Position numbers and translations under genes: made by a program
Source of the DNA: Stentor coeruleus
Taxonomy: Eukaryota; Ciliophora; Heterotrichea; Heterotrichida; Stentoridae
Assembly: GCA_001970955.1 (NCBI GenBank)
Contig: MPUH01000281.1
Coordinates: 1-64,000 of the forward strand
Direction of reading: 5' to 3'
DNA length: 64,000 nt
Part shown: in pieces, positions 28,595-39,088 of the stretch
Position numbering within the stretch: position 1 is the first letter of the stretch
How the letters are laid out: the number at the start of each line of letters is the position of its first letter
Notes under the pieces: generated by a model
The model's input: the letters and a program-made list of their open reading frames with translations, nothing else
The model's database searches: none
What the model was told of the DNA's origin: nothing

Positions 28595-29908
28595 ATGAAA
28601 ACTTCAAGAGGACAGAGATCACAACCGGTTCTTCAAGGTAATATTATGGCCAAGTCTAATAAATTGGCTATTGAAGTTCCGGATGATGATGATGATGAAG
28701 AATTTGTGGCGAATAAGTTTAATAAGAACTCACCGAGTTATGGAAAAGGAAATGATGGGCAAAGGTCAGAGTCGATTTTTGCTGTGAAGAATAAAGCAAG
28801 TACTTCAACACATGGACCTAAAAGATGCTATGGGCAGTCTGGAACGCCGAAAGTTGCACAGAAGATATTCAAATTCCCATCAGCTACGAAAATTGCTGTA
28901 CAGAGTGGAATACCTAAACCACCGAATATATACACAACAAAAGTCATAAACAAAATCCAAAGCCAACCTTCCAAGCTTTCTTCCACACCAACCTACAGTG
29001 GGAAAGTCGAAGAAAACAAATCTCGTCCAAAATCCACTACAAACTCCTTAAAACCTATAACAAAAGAAAATCCCAAGCCATCAACCAGCCTAAACTCTCT
29101 AGTAACCCAAGTAAAATCCTCATCTCAAACAACAAAAGCCATCTCAGAAAAAGAGCTCCAAGCCAAAAGCGAGATTCTCTACAAAGAGCATCTTTTTCAA
29201 ACTTTCCAAGCAATGAAATTCATAAGAACCCTTCCTCCAGTAAGCCTTGAGCAACTTAAAGAAAAGCGTCAAAACATCCCAAGACGTAAAGGTTATGAAA
29301 ACAAAAAAACCCTAGTTTTTGATCTTGATGAAACCTTAGTCCATTGTTGTGAAGATATAAACAATAGTAATCCTATGATCATTTTACCTATAATTTTCCC
29401 TACTGGGGAAACAGTTCATGCAGGTATTAATATAAGACCTTATGCATTAGAATGCTTAAGAGAAGTTAATAAAGACTTTGAGGTTTTTGTATTTACAGCA
29501 TCTCATCCTTGTTATGCAAATGTTGTATTAGATTATTTGGATCCTAATAAAGAATTGATTCATCAAAGATTTTTCAGAGACTCTTGTGTGAATATGGGAG
29601 GAGTTTTTATTAAGGATTTGAGAATATTTGCTAATAGAAGTCTTAAGGATTTGATTATTGTTGATAATGCGGCTTATTCATTTGCGTATCAGATAGATAA
29701 TGGTATTCCTATAGTTTCATGGCATGATGATGTTTATGATAAAGAACTTTATAATCTTATTGACTATGTGAAGATTCTTGCTAAGACTGATGATATTAGG
29801 GATGTCAATGAGAAAACATTTCATTTGAGGACTTTTTATGAAGACTATGCTAGTGAGTTTCTTTCTTCGGATATTTCGTGCCATATTAAACCAGCTAAAA
29901 ATGTTTAA
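28595..29908 (+). CDS. SCP/NIF-type CTD phosphatase (HAD superfamily)
   Basis: A 437-residue protein. The first 230 residues are low-complexity and basic with an acidic run (DDDDDEEF, 30-37). The catalytic domain begins KTLVFDLDETLVHCC with the phospho-acceptor D243 and acid/base D245 of the D-x-D-x-T/V signature. It continues with INIRPYALECLREV, the motif VFTASHPCYANVVLDYLDP, and the metal-site segment LKDLIIVDNAAYSFAYQIDNGIPI. This is the FCP1-like small phosphatase family (CTDSP/CTDSPL2, also Dullard), which dephosphorylates the RNA polymerase II tail or other phosphoserines. Downstream in the same orientation as SPC25 with an 11 bp gap, so the two may share a transcript. Confidence 0.9.
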   Translation: MKTSRGQRSQPVLQGNIMAKSNKLAIEVPDDDDDEEFVANKFNKNSPSYGKGNDGQRSESIFAVKNKASTSTHGPKRCYGQSGTPKVAQKIFKFPSATKIAVQSGIPKPPNIYTTKVINKIQSQPSKLSSTPTYSGKVEENKSRPKSTTNSLKPITKENPKPSTSLNSLVTQVKSSSQTTKAISEKELQAKSEILYKEHLFQTFQAMKFIRTLPPVSLEQLKEKRQNIPRRKGYENKKTLVFDLDETLVHCCEDINNSNPMIILPIIFPTGETVHAGINIRPYALECLREVNKDFEVFVFTASHPCYANVVLDYLDPNKELIHQRFFRDSCVNMGGVFIKDLRIFANRSLKDLIIVDNAAYSFAYQIDNGIPIVSWHDDVYDKELYNLIDYVKILAKTDDIRDVNEKTFHLRTFYEDYASEFLSSDISCHIKPAKNV

Positions 29909-30382
29909 AAGCATAATCTTCTAATAAAACTACACAAAAAAACTGGTAAATTATGAGTTTTGTATAGAAAACAGATTTTTCACGATTTTTTTTTATTGTA
30001 TAAAACTTTAAAATAAACATTTGATATCTATTTGCAAACTATATCGCCATTTGTATATTTTTTTCCTACGTTTAATATATGGATTCTATATAATATGATT
30101 TATTTAGAACAAAATATATAAATCTTTATCATTATTATTAACATAAAAAATATAGTCAAAGTATTTTTTTTTTGCTTATCCTGTTTATATAATCTCATAC
30201 ATAGGTTTATATTTTATGATTTTTTTATTCAGTGTTTATACTTATTATATACTAAGTTTTTTTGTTAATATAGAATGAATATCTTATAAGAAAAGCTATG
30301 AGATATTCTTTAAAGTTTTTTGTTCTTTTGAGGTTTATAAGACTGATGATTTGGGTTACCATTAATTATCTGCCTATAAAAA
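29909..30382. other. Intergenic spacer, T-rich
   Basis: No gene. Several T-runs (T8-T9) and repeated ATATAT stretches. Contains the start region of the thioredoxin-fold gene at its right end. Confidence 0.5.
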
Positions 30383-30787
30383 ATGGAGCCTTGGGACGAA
30401 TGGGGCCGAGTCAATACTGAACTACAGAAATCGTAAGGTTTACTTAGGTGTGAGGATAAAACTCCACGGATTGTCCTTTTTGCAGAAAAGTGGAACCCTT
30501 TTAGCATGTCAGTTGCAAGGTACTTTCAGAATCTTAGAGGGACTGATGTGTTTATAGTTGACGCCAATAAAATATATAACATCGCTACAGAACTTGGTGT
30601 TCTTTCGACACCGGCAGTCGTTGTGTTTTTTAAAGGTAATCCTGTGAGAATACAGAGAACAGGTTGGGAAGAGGACTTTAAATGTAACTTATAAGCAGAT
30701 GTTGGGGCAGCATCACATGACAACTACATAAAACTTGTAGCCGCTGCAAGGCTGAGTGCAAACACAGGGACTATTGTCTGTGACTAA
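30383..30787 (+). CDS. Thioredoxin-fold protein without the CxxC site; two 15-nt introns
   Basis: Three exons: 30383-30432, 30448-30683, 30699-30787, giving 124 residues from MEPWDEWGRVNTELQKS. Removing two introns of exactly 15 nt clears the in-frame stops and yields a continuous thioredoxin-like chain. RIVLFAEKWNPFSMSVARYF fits strand beta-1 and helix alpha-1, DVFIVDANKIYNIATELGV the next unit, and LSTPAVVVFFKGNPV the cis-proline loop and following strand. The usual W-C-G-P-C reads W-N-P-F-S, so both redox cysteines are gone and the protein is probably a binding module rather than an oxidoreductase. GC content is higher than in the neighbours. Confidence 0.85.
30433..30447 (+). other. 15-nt intron 1, thioredoxin-fold gene
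   Basis: GTAAGGTTTACTTAG fits GTAA-N5-A-N3-AG. It contains an in-frame stop, and its removal keeps the frame. Confidence 0.9.
30684..30698 (+). other. 15-nt intron 2, thioredoxin-fold gene
   Basis: GTAACTTATAAGCAG fits the same rule. It carries an in-frame TAA, and its removal joins the two coding parts in frame. Confidence 0.9.
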
Positions 30788-31190
30788 CACCTAAAACTAA
30801 TCCAGTTAATTATCAATTATCTGAGTTGATTATAAAAAGTTGACAAACCAAAAAAGTTCTTTTCCACAAAAAAGAACTCAGTCTTTTTCCTTTTCTTGGT
30901 TTTTTTATATGTCCTAGTATAAAAAAATAGTTGCAAATGTGTAAAAATTGTGACCTTATCAAATTTATTGAATACTTTTTCATATTTCTTTCGAGTTTGT
31001 TGTATTAATGATTTGAAAGAATGCTTTGTTTAAGATTTTCAAAGATGTTAAGATTAGTATATGAAAAGTATATTATTTAGAAGGTTATCTTATAATTAGT
31101 TTATACTATTATTTTATATAAGTCGTATTTATAAACTAAACTATTATATATAAATATACAATATTTTTACTATAAAATATTTATTATAGA
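30788..31190. other. Convergent 3' spacer with a hairpin
   Basis: Lies between the 3' ends of the thioredoxin-fold gene (plus) and the coiled-coil gene (minus). Apart from the hairpin at 30845-30902 it is plain AT-rich sequence. Confidence 0.55.
30845..30902. repeat. Nested inverted repeat (possible hairpin)
   Basis: The inner stem is AGTTCTTTT (30855-30863) pairing with AAAAGAACT (30870-30878) over a 6-base loop. An outer AAACCAA (30845-30851) can pair with TTGGTTT (30896-30902). It lies 58 bp after the thioredoxin-fold stop codon, so it could form at the 3' end of that transcript or act in the DNA. Confidence 0.6.
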
Positions 31191-32126
31191 TTATCCTTGT
31201 ATGCTAGGGAGCTTATTATTATTCTTTGACTCCCTGGAATGTTTTTTATCCTTAAAATATTTCAAAAGTTTTTCCTTATCGCCCCTAACTTTTTTTTCCC
31301 TAGTATGCAAAGTGCTAAACTTCTCAATTACCCCATCAAAGCTTTTACTAGCTAAAGGACTACTCGGAGGTTGTACACTAATACTCCTTAGTTCTGCTCT
31401 CCAATTATAAGTCCTCTCAGGTTTAGCATAATTTTTCTTATAAACTATTTTCTGTTCATTTTGCCTATCTTGAACCTCATGATAAGTTTCTTCTACAGGT
31501 ATTACAACATTAGGAATTTCAAGCTTAGGACCATAGATTCTAATTTTTTCAAGTTCTTTTTTCATTTTTTTCACTTTAATCGTCTGTTCCCAGCTTTCTT
31601 TTAGATTATTATGTAAAGCTTGATAAGCATTTGTTTTCCCTATAAACTCATCTTCAAGTTCTTTTTGATATTTTTCAATTAGTTGTTGACCGTATTTTAT
31701 ATCTTCTTCTTTTGATCTTTTCCTTTTTTCATCGTTTTCTTTTATTTGGTCTAAAAGGTCGTTACGAAGTCGATAATTCTTGGGTGTTGGAGTGCTGGGG
31801 TAGTTTGATATGAATGGAGGTTGAGGACTTTCATGATTTATTTGTTTTTTTAGATGTTTTTCTTTGATTTGGGCTTGGAGGACTTTGGAATGATGGATGT
31901 AGGTGAGTTTTTTCATTGTGTCTTCGTTGATTTTGGCTTGGACACTCATATTGTAGTTACTAAGATCTTCTTGATTTTTAAACTTTTCAGTTTTCAATGC
32001 TACTTGAAGTTTATAAAGAGTTTTTTTATAATGATCTTCGTTAATTTTCCCATTGTTGTAAGAATATAGGGACTTATTATTCATAGTCTGAGATAACTTT
32101 GCAAGCCTTCTTTCATCTTCAGTCAT
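31191..32126 (-). CDS. Basic coiled-coil protein, unknown
   Basis: A 311-residue, highly charged (K/E-rich) helical protein. Predicted coiled coils lie about 25-95 and 130-200 (for example EKYQKELEDEFIGK and KVKKMKKELEKIRIYG), separated by a Pro-rich linker (SPQPPFISNYPSTPTPKNYR). The C-terminal third has YNWRAELRSISVQPPSSP and ends in a Lys/Asn-rich tail. No catalytic or membrane motif. The composition is typical of ciliate axonemal, basal body or cortical proteins, but the family is not recognised. Confidence 0.75.
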   Translation of the reverse strand: MTEDERRLAKLSQTMNNKSLYSYNNGKINEDHYKKTLYKLQVALKTEKFKNQEDLSNYNMSVQAKINEDTMKKLTYIHHSKVLQAQIKEKHLKKQINHESPQPPFISNYPSTPTPKNYRLRNDLLDQIKENDEKRKRSKEEDIKYGQQLIEKYQKELEDEFIGKTNAYQALHNNLKESWEQTIKVKKMKKELEKIRIYGPKLEIPNVVIPVEETYHEVQDRQNEQKIVYKKNYAKPERTYNWRAELRSISVQPPSSPLASKSFDGVIEKFSTLHTREKKVRGDKEKLLKYFKDKKHSRESKNNNKLPSIQG

Positions 32127-32957
32127 TTCTGTTAACTTATTTTATATCGTTATTATCAATAAAATCGTTTTCCTTATTAAATATTTTTAGATAAACTTAT
32201 GTGTAATTTGGATATTTATATAAAAACTGAATAAAATAAAAGTCTAGTTCTAATATATGAGAAAATTTACCTTTTTTTTATTAGATTATTAATTATAAAT
32301 TTATAAAAAATTACTTGGGATTTGTCAATTGATATTGATGAGAATAAAGGTATGATTTGAGGATAATATTCCCTATCTAAATATTAAGAAATGGATAAGT
32401 TTTTAATAATTCAATTTATTAGGAAAAATTATAAGTTTAATTAGAAGTCTATATTTGTTTTTTATTATAGAAACATAACAAAACTATAAGCCTTACAAAT
32501 AAATTTACAATTGAAAGGTTATTATTATTAGAATAGTTAGCATGGATAATAAGTATATATTTTACTTTAAGATCTTAATAGTTTATCCTGAAAAATTAAA
32601 TATTGTGGGTTCTTGATTTTTTGCAATATATGATAGATTAGCGATCTTCTTTTATTTTATTAAAAGTTTAACTTCACAAAAATAACAAAATTCTCTTGAA
32701 GTTATCACAAATCATCATAAAAGTACTTATCTATAAAAAAATTAAAACCTTACAAAATATCTGACAACATTCTCCTAATTCTTACTCAAAATATCCATTT
32801 TCCCTATAAATTTCTTTTCATACTAAATAAAAATTCTACTTTATACATTCATCCATATAAAAAAATCATTCAAAAATAATAAAATCCAACCATATCTTAC
32901 TCAAATATTTACCAAAAACCAAAATCTTTAGCAAGGTTCTATATTAATTAATTATAA
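32127..32957. other. Divergent intergenic region
   Basis: No gene on either strand. The right half (about 32650-32957) is C-rich and G-poor on the plus strand, as before other plus-strand genes. Confidence 0.5.
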
Positions 32958-33695
32958 ATGGTTGATCATGAATACAATGATTACGATTTTGGATGTGTTT
33001 ACGATGATATCGATATACCAATACAAGATTTTAATGACATCCAAATCCCTCAATCAAATTTCTCCCAAAACACAGATTCTTCATTTAGCTCATTAAGTTC
33101 ACTAAGTTTATCACAAAATTCACAAAATGCGTCAACAAGTTCAAGCCGAAGAGCAGGCCGACCAGAGCACGATATGACTCAAATTCTTAGAAAATTCACA
33201 AAAAATACAGGAAAATCAGCTGATAGGGAAAATTTCAGCATTTTTATAATCAGAATCATCAACAAACTCTTCAGATGCGCTTTGAAGATGTCGAAAATTG
33301 GTAAAACAAGGGTTTTTAAAGGGATTAGAGCTACGGTATTAAGAAATACTATTGAACTTTTCAAAGATTTGGCAATTATGAATATTGACTTAGCTAATGC
33401 TTGTGTTAACGATAAAAGGCATTATTTTACAACTGCTGAGATTAAAAAGTTTTTTTCTGAAATAATGATTCAAAGTGCATTTAAACATGTTATTGATGTT
33501 TTATTTATTGAAGATAATATTGAAGATTATTGTATTAGATTTAATTTTAGATGTTGTGGTAATCAAGATGAACATAGGGATGAATGTGTTGAAAGATGGA
33601 TGAATTTGAAAGGATATTTAAATGAATATTTTATGGGAAGTTTTAGAAGTGTGAGTGGGAAGAATGATGATAATCCAGATTCTTATTTTTCTTAA
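32958..33695 (+). CDS. GR-motif / CC-H-C-W family protein, member 1
   Basis: A 245-residue member of a five-gene tandem family I do not recognise. The N-terminus is acidic and Ser-rich (FSSLSSLSLSQ). At about residue 66 comes RRAGRPEHD, an AT-hook-like GRP core, followed by TQILRKFTKNTGKSADRENF and FIIRIINKLFRCA. The C-terminal module is FRCC-x5-H-x3-C-x3-W-x2-L-x2-Y, probably a small zinc-binding fold. Members share only this skeleton. A nuclear, nucleic-acid-binding role would fit the GRP motif and zinc-type module, but this is inference. Same orientation as the next four genes. Confidence 0.75.
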   Translation: MVDHEYNDYDFGCVYDDIDIPIQDFNDIQIPQSNFSQNTDSSFSSLSSLSLSQNSQNASTSSSRRAGRPEHDMTQILRKFTKNTGKSADRENFSIFIIRIINKLFRCALKMSKIGKTRVFKGIRATVLRNTIELFKDLAIMNIDLANACVNDKRHYFTTAEIKKFFSEIMIQSAFKHVIDVLFIEDNIEDYCIRFNFRCCGNQDEHRDECVERWMNLKGYLNEYFMGSFRSVSGKNDDNPDSYFS

Positions 33696-34401
33696 CTTTA
33701 TTATTTAGGGATTATTTTTTATGGGAATGCATATTTTTTGCTAATAAATATTCTACATTTATTTATTTCACTTCTTAGAATGCGAGCTATGAGAAAAAAA
33801 CACACAAGATGAAAGTGTATATTCAAAATTTACACTTGAAATTTTAGTATGCAAATTATTCAGGAATTCAAAGAAAATAAATATTAAATATTCCTTTTAG
33901 ATGTCATAATATATTTTTCAAATTTTTATATTAGAAAGTGTGAATTTATACAGTACGCAACAAGTCAAAAACTTTTATCTATTAAATATTCCATATTTCC
34001 TATAAATTTAATAAAGCTCATATTTGTTAGCCATGGCTTTAACAATCCAAAAATAATATAATTTTGACAGAGAGATTTATATCCTAGATGATATAAATCT
34101 TAAAATCCAGCGCTAAAAAATTCTATGATTTCGAAGATAATTCAAAACAAAACTCATAAAACCAATGCCAATTAGGATATTTAGCTTATAATTTTTTATT
34201 GGAAAATATTCTATCACTTTTATATTCTTCAGTAAAATAATATTAAGCTTTTAATATCCAGCAACAAAATAAAAGCTTATAATTCTACTCCAATTTATTC
34301 AAGCTTTCTTGTATAATTTCTTAAAATTAAAATTCTGTTTATTCTACAGGAGTATCAATTTTGTATATTTTAACATAAAAATGCACAGTTTATAAATTGT
34401 A
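33696..34401. other. Intergenic spacer in the CC-H-C-W gene array
   Basis: AT-rich spacer with no clear gene. A short stretch near 34090-34200 is less AT-rich and may be a coding relic, but I could not assign it. Confidence 0.45.
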
Positions 34402-35238
34402 ATGAGCGAGGAAAATTTCAATAATTCAGAAGTGTTTTATAACTCAGATCAGTATGGGTATTCAGAAAATTCATTATATTCCCCAATCTTAATTGAAGAA
34501 AGTTATGAAGATACTTTACAAATTTCTATTCCTTTAGACTCAAGGTCAAAGTTTATATTATTACTAATACAAGCATTCGTCTTTAACTCAAACATTACCC
34601 CAAATAAAGACTATGAAAATACTTTAAAAAACGAATATCTTGATTTTGAAAATATTACTAGAAACACAACAATACAAAGAGGAAGAAATAAATCAGTTTT
34701 AGCAAAATTATTAAGCAACTTTCTTACTTGGCAAAAAGATAATACAATATCAAACAAACAAAAAAGAAAAGAATACTTTAATAGCAAAATTATTAGAAAC
34801 TTTCATAAATTAATCCGCCATGCTCTTGAAGGAAAAGTTCCTAGAGGAAATTCTATTGAATTTGATTATCATAATCCAATTGAAAGAGATATTTGGAATA
34901 ATTTACAAACAATATGTATTGATAATAAAGAGTTTTTTGAAAGAATTTCGGATTCTAAAAAGTTTCCATCAAAATCAGAGAAAAATAAATGCTTTAATAA
35001 TGCTTATTATGAAGAAATATTTAAGCATGCATGTGTAAAAAAAGCTTTTGAAAAACTGATAAAGTTATTTTTTTTTGATTACCAAATTGAAAAACTTAAA
35101 AAAAGGTTTGGGATTGTATGTTGCCTTAATCAGACGCATTGCTTTTTATGTTATTCGAAATGGGGACATTTGAATGAATATATAATGAATTTTCCTAATT
35201 CGTTTAATGGCAATTCGGAAGAGATAAATTTGATATAA
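34402..35238 (+). CDS. GR-motif / CC-H-C-W family protein, member 2 (most divergent)
   Basis: A 278-residue family member. The GR motif reads IQRGRNKSVLAKLLSNF near residue 92, then KEYFNSKIIRNFHKLIRHA, an acidic middle, FNNAYYEEIFKHACVKKAF, and the C-terminal module GIVCC-x4-H-x2-C-x3-W-x2-L-x2-Y. It has a longer N-terminus than the other members (about 90 residues before the GR motif) with many acidic and Tyr/Asn residues. Same strand and order as its paralogues. Function unknown. Confidence 0.75.
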   Translation: MSEENFNNSEVFYNSDQYGYSENSLYSPILIEESYEDTLQISIPLDSRSKFILLLIQAFVFNSNITPNKDYENTLKNEYLDFENITRNTTIQRGRNKSVLAKLLSNFLTWQKDNTISNKQKRKEYFNSKIIRNFHKLIRHALEGKVPRGNSIEFDYHNPIERDIWNNLQTICIDNKEFFERISDSKKFPSKSEKNKCFNNAYYEEIFKHACVKKAFEKLIKLFFFDYQIEKLKKRFGIVCCLNQTHCFLCYSKWGHLNEYIMNFPNSFNGNSEEINLI

Positions 35239-36186
35239 AAATTGTTAAGTTAATCCGAGTTGGCAAGTATAATTTTTATAAGGATTTTTGATTTTTGTAT
35301 ATACAATAAAGGTTTAATATTAGGATAAAGATTGGGATTTGACTTTTATTTTAGGTGATATGTGTAAGAATTCTTTGTAGAATTTCTTCAATTGAATTTT
35401 ACTAAAAAATTAATAGAGTTTTTCAGTCTAGTAACTATACCCATAAATATATAAAAATAATAAAAACTTTATAGTTTGTCTTAGAATAAGAAATTAATAT
35501 TCAAAAATAGTAATTCAAAAGTTAAATTTTTATCAAAATAATATAAAATATGATATACAGCATAGATATATATAGCAAAAACCTTTCAGAACATTTTTTA
35601 TTGATAATAACTTATTGTGAATATTTTTCGTATTAATATTCAACCGCTTAGGGTTACATTACTGCTTTTAAGTTGAAATACTTAAAAAATATTAAATAAA
35701 TTATTTAGTATATAAATATAAAAAGTGATAAAAAGTCAAGATATCTTCATGCAAAACTCATCCTTAAGCCCATAAAATTCATAATCTTTCTATATAAGTT
35801 GTATTTTTACATATATTATGAATACTTATTTTTATAGGCGTGATCTAAAACTGTATTTAGCTCTAAGAATACTCTACAAAAACTTCAATTCCTAAGTTTT
35901 TCATTTAGCTATTTCCTTAAGCTTTTATGCATTTTCCCCTATATTATCTATTATTATTATTATTTTCTTCTTACTAGCCTGATACCCAATTAGTTTTCTT
36001 ATTTTTGGTTTAAGTCTCTTATACAATTTTCAGTCTAAAACCCCATATTTATATATAAACTTAATTTTTCCTATAAAATTCTCAAACTTTTATCATAAAA
36101 AACTATAAAACTATCACGTATATAACCTTATAAATTTGTGAGTATATAATTAAACGTATAATATTCACTTAATTATAATTAAAATA
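35239..36186. other. Intergenic spacer, partly duplicated
   Basis: No gene. The part from about 35510 to 35800 matches the sequence upstream of member 5 (about 38885-39050). About 380 bp between 35800 and the start of member 3 have no counterpart there. Confidence 0.55.
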
Positions 36187-37205
36187 ATGACTGGCTACCA
36201 AGATCGTGATATGAAAGAAAGAGATGACCTTTTGAAATTAAATCTTCACGATATAGTAAGTTCTGACCATATTCATGATGCAAATATGATGTCTATAGAT
36301 AACACTTTAGAACAAAATCCAACTATGGATGAAGAGAATATACTTGAAGGTAGTAGTCTAACATCAGATTTTTCATACTCAACTTATTCATCCAATCATA
36401 AAATCTCTCGTCCTTCTGGTCGGAAAAAGAATGTCTTCACTCTTATCCTAGAACAGTTTTACACTACCAATACCCGTCATCCAAAAAAAGAATTCTTTAA
36501 TGCCTTCATCATTAGATCAATAAAAAGAGCCTTTCGTTATTTAGAACAAGAAAAAATCCCAGTAAAAACTTGCATTGCTGTTGACTTAAGAAACGATGGC
36601 GAAAAAATGTGTTGGCTTAATCTTCAAAAATTATATAAAAAGTATCCTGAGCATTTTAGAAAAATTGCAACAACAGAAACTTCACCTTTAACTGATGGGA
36701 AGTCTAAACGGAATCTTGATTCCAAGACCTCAGCCCCAAAAAGTTTTAATAATAGTTTTTGCAGGGACTTTTTTGCTGATGAATTGATGCAAAAAACCTT
36801 TTTAATCCTAATTGAACTTATTTTTTCTGATCCTGATCCTTCAAAGCTCAGGACAAAATTAAAATTTTACTGCTGTACCCTTGAACAACACTGCGATCAA
36901 TGCTATAAATCATGGACTGAACTTAGAGACTATCTTAATTCTAGATATTTTCTTGATCTTGAAGTTATTTGTGAACCGAGAACCCCTCAAAGTTTAAATC
37001 AAGCAAGAAGTGTCGATAATTTCCATGACGACTAAATACGTATTTCATATAAATTAGGGTAAATAATTGTTATGGAAATCATTTTAAAAATAGTATAAAA
37101 TATATAAGTATAAATATATTAATGAGATTATAAACTTAGTTTTTAAGTTTTAAATACATTTTCCTCATAGCATAAAATTATTAAAAAGCTAACTGAGCAA
37201 TATTT
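35510..37205 (+). repeat. Segmental duplication, copy 1 (member 3 and flanks)
   Basis: Upstream flank, gene and about 170 bp of 3' flank align with 38885-40093. Shared flank anchors include TTAGGGTAAATAATTGTTAT after the stop and CTCATAGCA/CTCATAGTGCA further on. The coding middle is nearly identical and the ends more diverged. Confidence 0.8.
36187..37035 (+). CDS. GR-motif / CC-H-C-W family protein, member 3
   Basis: A 282-residue family member. Acidic N-terminus, then SRPSGRKKNVFTLILEQF near residue 76, KKEFFNAFIIRSIKRAFRYL, a linker with SPLTDGKSKRNLDSKT, FFADELMQKTFLILIELIF, and FYCC-x4-H-x2-C-x3-W-x2-L-x2-Y. It is the close duplicate of member 5 (39089): the stretch from the GR motif to the tyrosine is almost identical, while the first 70 residues have diverged and member 3 has an extra N-terminal segment (MTGYQDRD). 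Unknown function. Confidence 0.8.
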   Translation: MTGYQDRDMKERDDLLKLNLHDIVSSDHIHDANMMSIDNTLEQNPTMDEENILEGSSLTSDFSYSTYSSNHKISRPSGRKKNVFTLILEQFYTTNTRHPKKEFFNAFIIRSIKRAFRYLEQEKIPVKTCIAVDLRNDGEKMCWLNLQKLYKKYPEHFRKIATTETSPLTDGKSKRNLDSKTSAPKSFNNSFCRDFFADELMQKTFLILIELIFSDPDPSKLRTKLKFYCCTLEQHCDQCYKSWTELRDYLNSRYFLDLEVICEPRTPQSLNQARSVDNFHDD

Positions 37206-37307
37206 GAAAATATGAGGTCTAGCGAATTTCATCTTTAATTTTCTTGTATTTCAAGCATAGTAAAAAAAATAGGTGGATAATTATGAAAGCTTAATATAAT
37301 ATAAATA

Positions 37308-37982
37308 ATGGATTTTCCTATAACTCAGAGAGGACGTAAACTCCACAAATTCACTAAAATACTAAGGGAGTTCTTTCAAAACAGAGCTAAGAAATCGAAA
37401 AAAGACAACTTTAAATTATGCATAATGAGGAAGTTTATAAAATATTTAGGTCTTATGGTCAAAGGACGTTACCCAAAAATATACGGTTTAGTATTTGATT
37501 TAAGAGATGAAAATCAATGCCACAATTGGCAACTACTAACCCAAATATATAGATTATATCCAAAAACAATAGAATCAGCTATAAATACTTCTAATAGTCC
37601 CTGTCCCGAATCAAAAACAAAAAATCAAAACAATCAAAACAAACAAAACAAACAAAAAACTTATAATAAAGAATTTATTAGAAGTTTTTTCGAAGATATT
37701 ATCCTTAGAAATGCTTTTAGAATATTTTTAGACCTAATTTTTAATCCTGATAATTGTAAAGGTTTGTGCTGCGAATTTGAATTTTCATGTTGTGAAAGAC
37801 AAGAAAAAAGCCATACAGATGAATGTAGGGAAAAATGGATGAATTTGAAGAATTATTATAGTTATGAGTTTTTTAATGAAATCGAAGTTAAGTTAAGCTC
37901 TGCGGAAATGGGAGAGTCTAGAAATTTAATGAATTGTTTTGAGGAAGGTGAGGATAATTTTGACTTACTAGTGAACTTTTAG
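37308..37982 (+). CDS. GR-motif / CC-H-C-W family protein, member 4 (shortest)
   Basis: A 224-residue family member lacking the acidic N-terminal extension: the GR motif (TQRGRKLHKFTKILREFF) lies almost at the start. It continues KKDNFKLCIMRKFIKYLG, a YGLVFDLRDENQCHNW segment, an Asn/Gln/Lys-rich linker made by an AAACAAAAC-type simple repeat (37617-37660), FIRSFFEDIILRNAF, and FSCC-x6-H-x3-C-x3-W-x2-L-x2-Y. It sits between the two duplicated genes (members 3 and 5). Unknown function. Confidence 0.75.
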   Translation: MDFPITQRGRKLHKFTKILREFFQNRAKKSKKDNFKLCIMRKFIKYLGLMVKGRYPKIYGLVFDLRDENQCHNWQLLTQIYRLYPKTIESAINTSNSPCPESKTKNQNNQNKQNKQKTYNKEFIRSFFEDIILRNAFRIFLDLIFNPDNCKGLCCEFEFSCCERQEKSHTDECREKWMNLKNYYSYEFFNEIEVKLSSAEMGESRNLMNCFEEGEDNFDLLVNF

Positions 37983-39088
37983 TTATTATTAAATTAGATT
38001 TTATTTTGAATTTGTAGATTTATAATAAAATTATCTGGTTTGTATGAATTTTATGAGAAGTATTGATATTTGAGAATAAATATATTGATAAAAATCTAGG
38101 AAAGATCTAGGAAAATTCAATGAAAAATCTATGAAATAGCCTGAAAGAATTACAGGGGGGTAAATTAGAGAGTTTTTTTAAAAAGAAAGTATAATTAATT
38201 TATCATTAAATTCTTCCTAGTTTTTTTTTCTTAATAAGTTTTTAAAATACAAAGTTTATTAAAATCTAAATAAGCAATTACCCTTTCTATTGATACTTAT
38301 TTTTACATTATAAAGTTGAAATTATCGGATTTTTTATTTCTGAAAGATAATAAATAGATTGTAGATATTGGTAATAGAATGAAACTATGTTATTGATAAA
38401 TTTGATTTTTAGATTATTAGTTTTATTTTAATCTGAAGCTTATCGTAGTGAAATAATTGAGATTTCTATGCTTTACTTAGAATGAGTTATTTTATCAAAG
38501 TTTAAATTTCAGATAATTATTTTTGATAATAAAAATATATTATAAGTCTATAAGCTTATGTCAAAAAAAAAATAAACTTGATGCTTACTCGCCACTGAAA
38601 AATATTGAAAATGATGCAGTTGGATTCAATTGAGAAAAATCTACCTAAACTTTAATTCATCAAAAAAAGATAGCATTGGCCTGTGTTCATGGGAAAAAGT
38701 ACCAAAAAAGTTATTGTTAAATCTTTCGATTAGCCGGGTAATTATACGAAATCTAATATTATTTTCTTGAATCATTAAGCTTAAAAATAAAATAGTTTAA
38801 TAGTTTTTTTTTGGATAGAGAGAGAATTAGTATAAGAAATCAGCATTAAAGATAGTATTTAACTAAACTACCCTTAATACAAGTAATTCTAAAGTTAAAC
38901 TTTCTAGAAAAAAATATATAAAATATGCTATAAAATACTTAAGTGAATATAAAAATGCATTATTTAGTATGCCAATATGGAAAAAGTGATTAAAAGTTTA
39001 AATACCCTCATGTAAAACTCATCTTAAACATGTAAAATCCATTTTTTCTATATTAATTATAATTTTGCATATTATATAAATTTGTGAT
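37983..39088. other. Intergenic spacer with possible coding relic
   Basis: Mostly AT-rich. About 38575-38760 has a more balanced composition and short coding-like reads (for example AYSPLKNIENDAVGF and KKIALACVHGKKYQKSY) broken by stops. I cannot assign it. The last 200 bp belong to the duplicated upstream flank. Confidence 0.4.
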
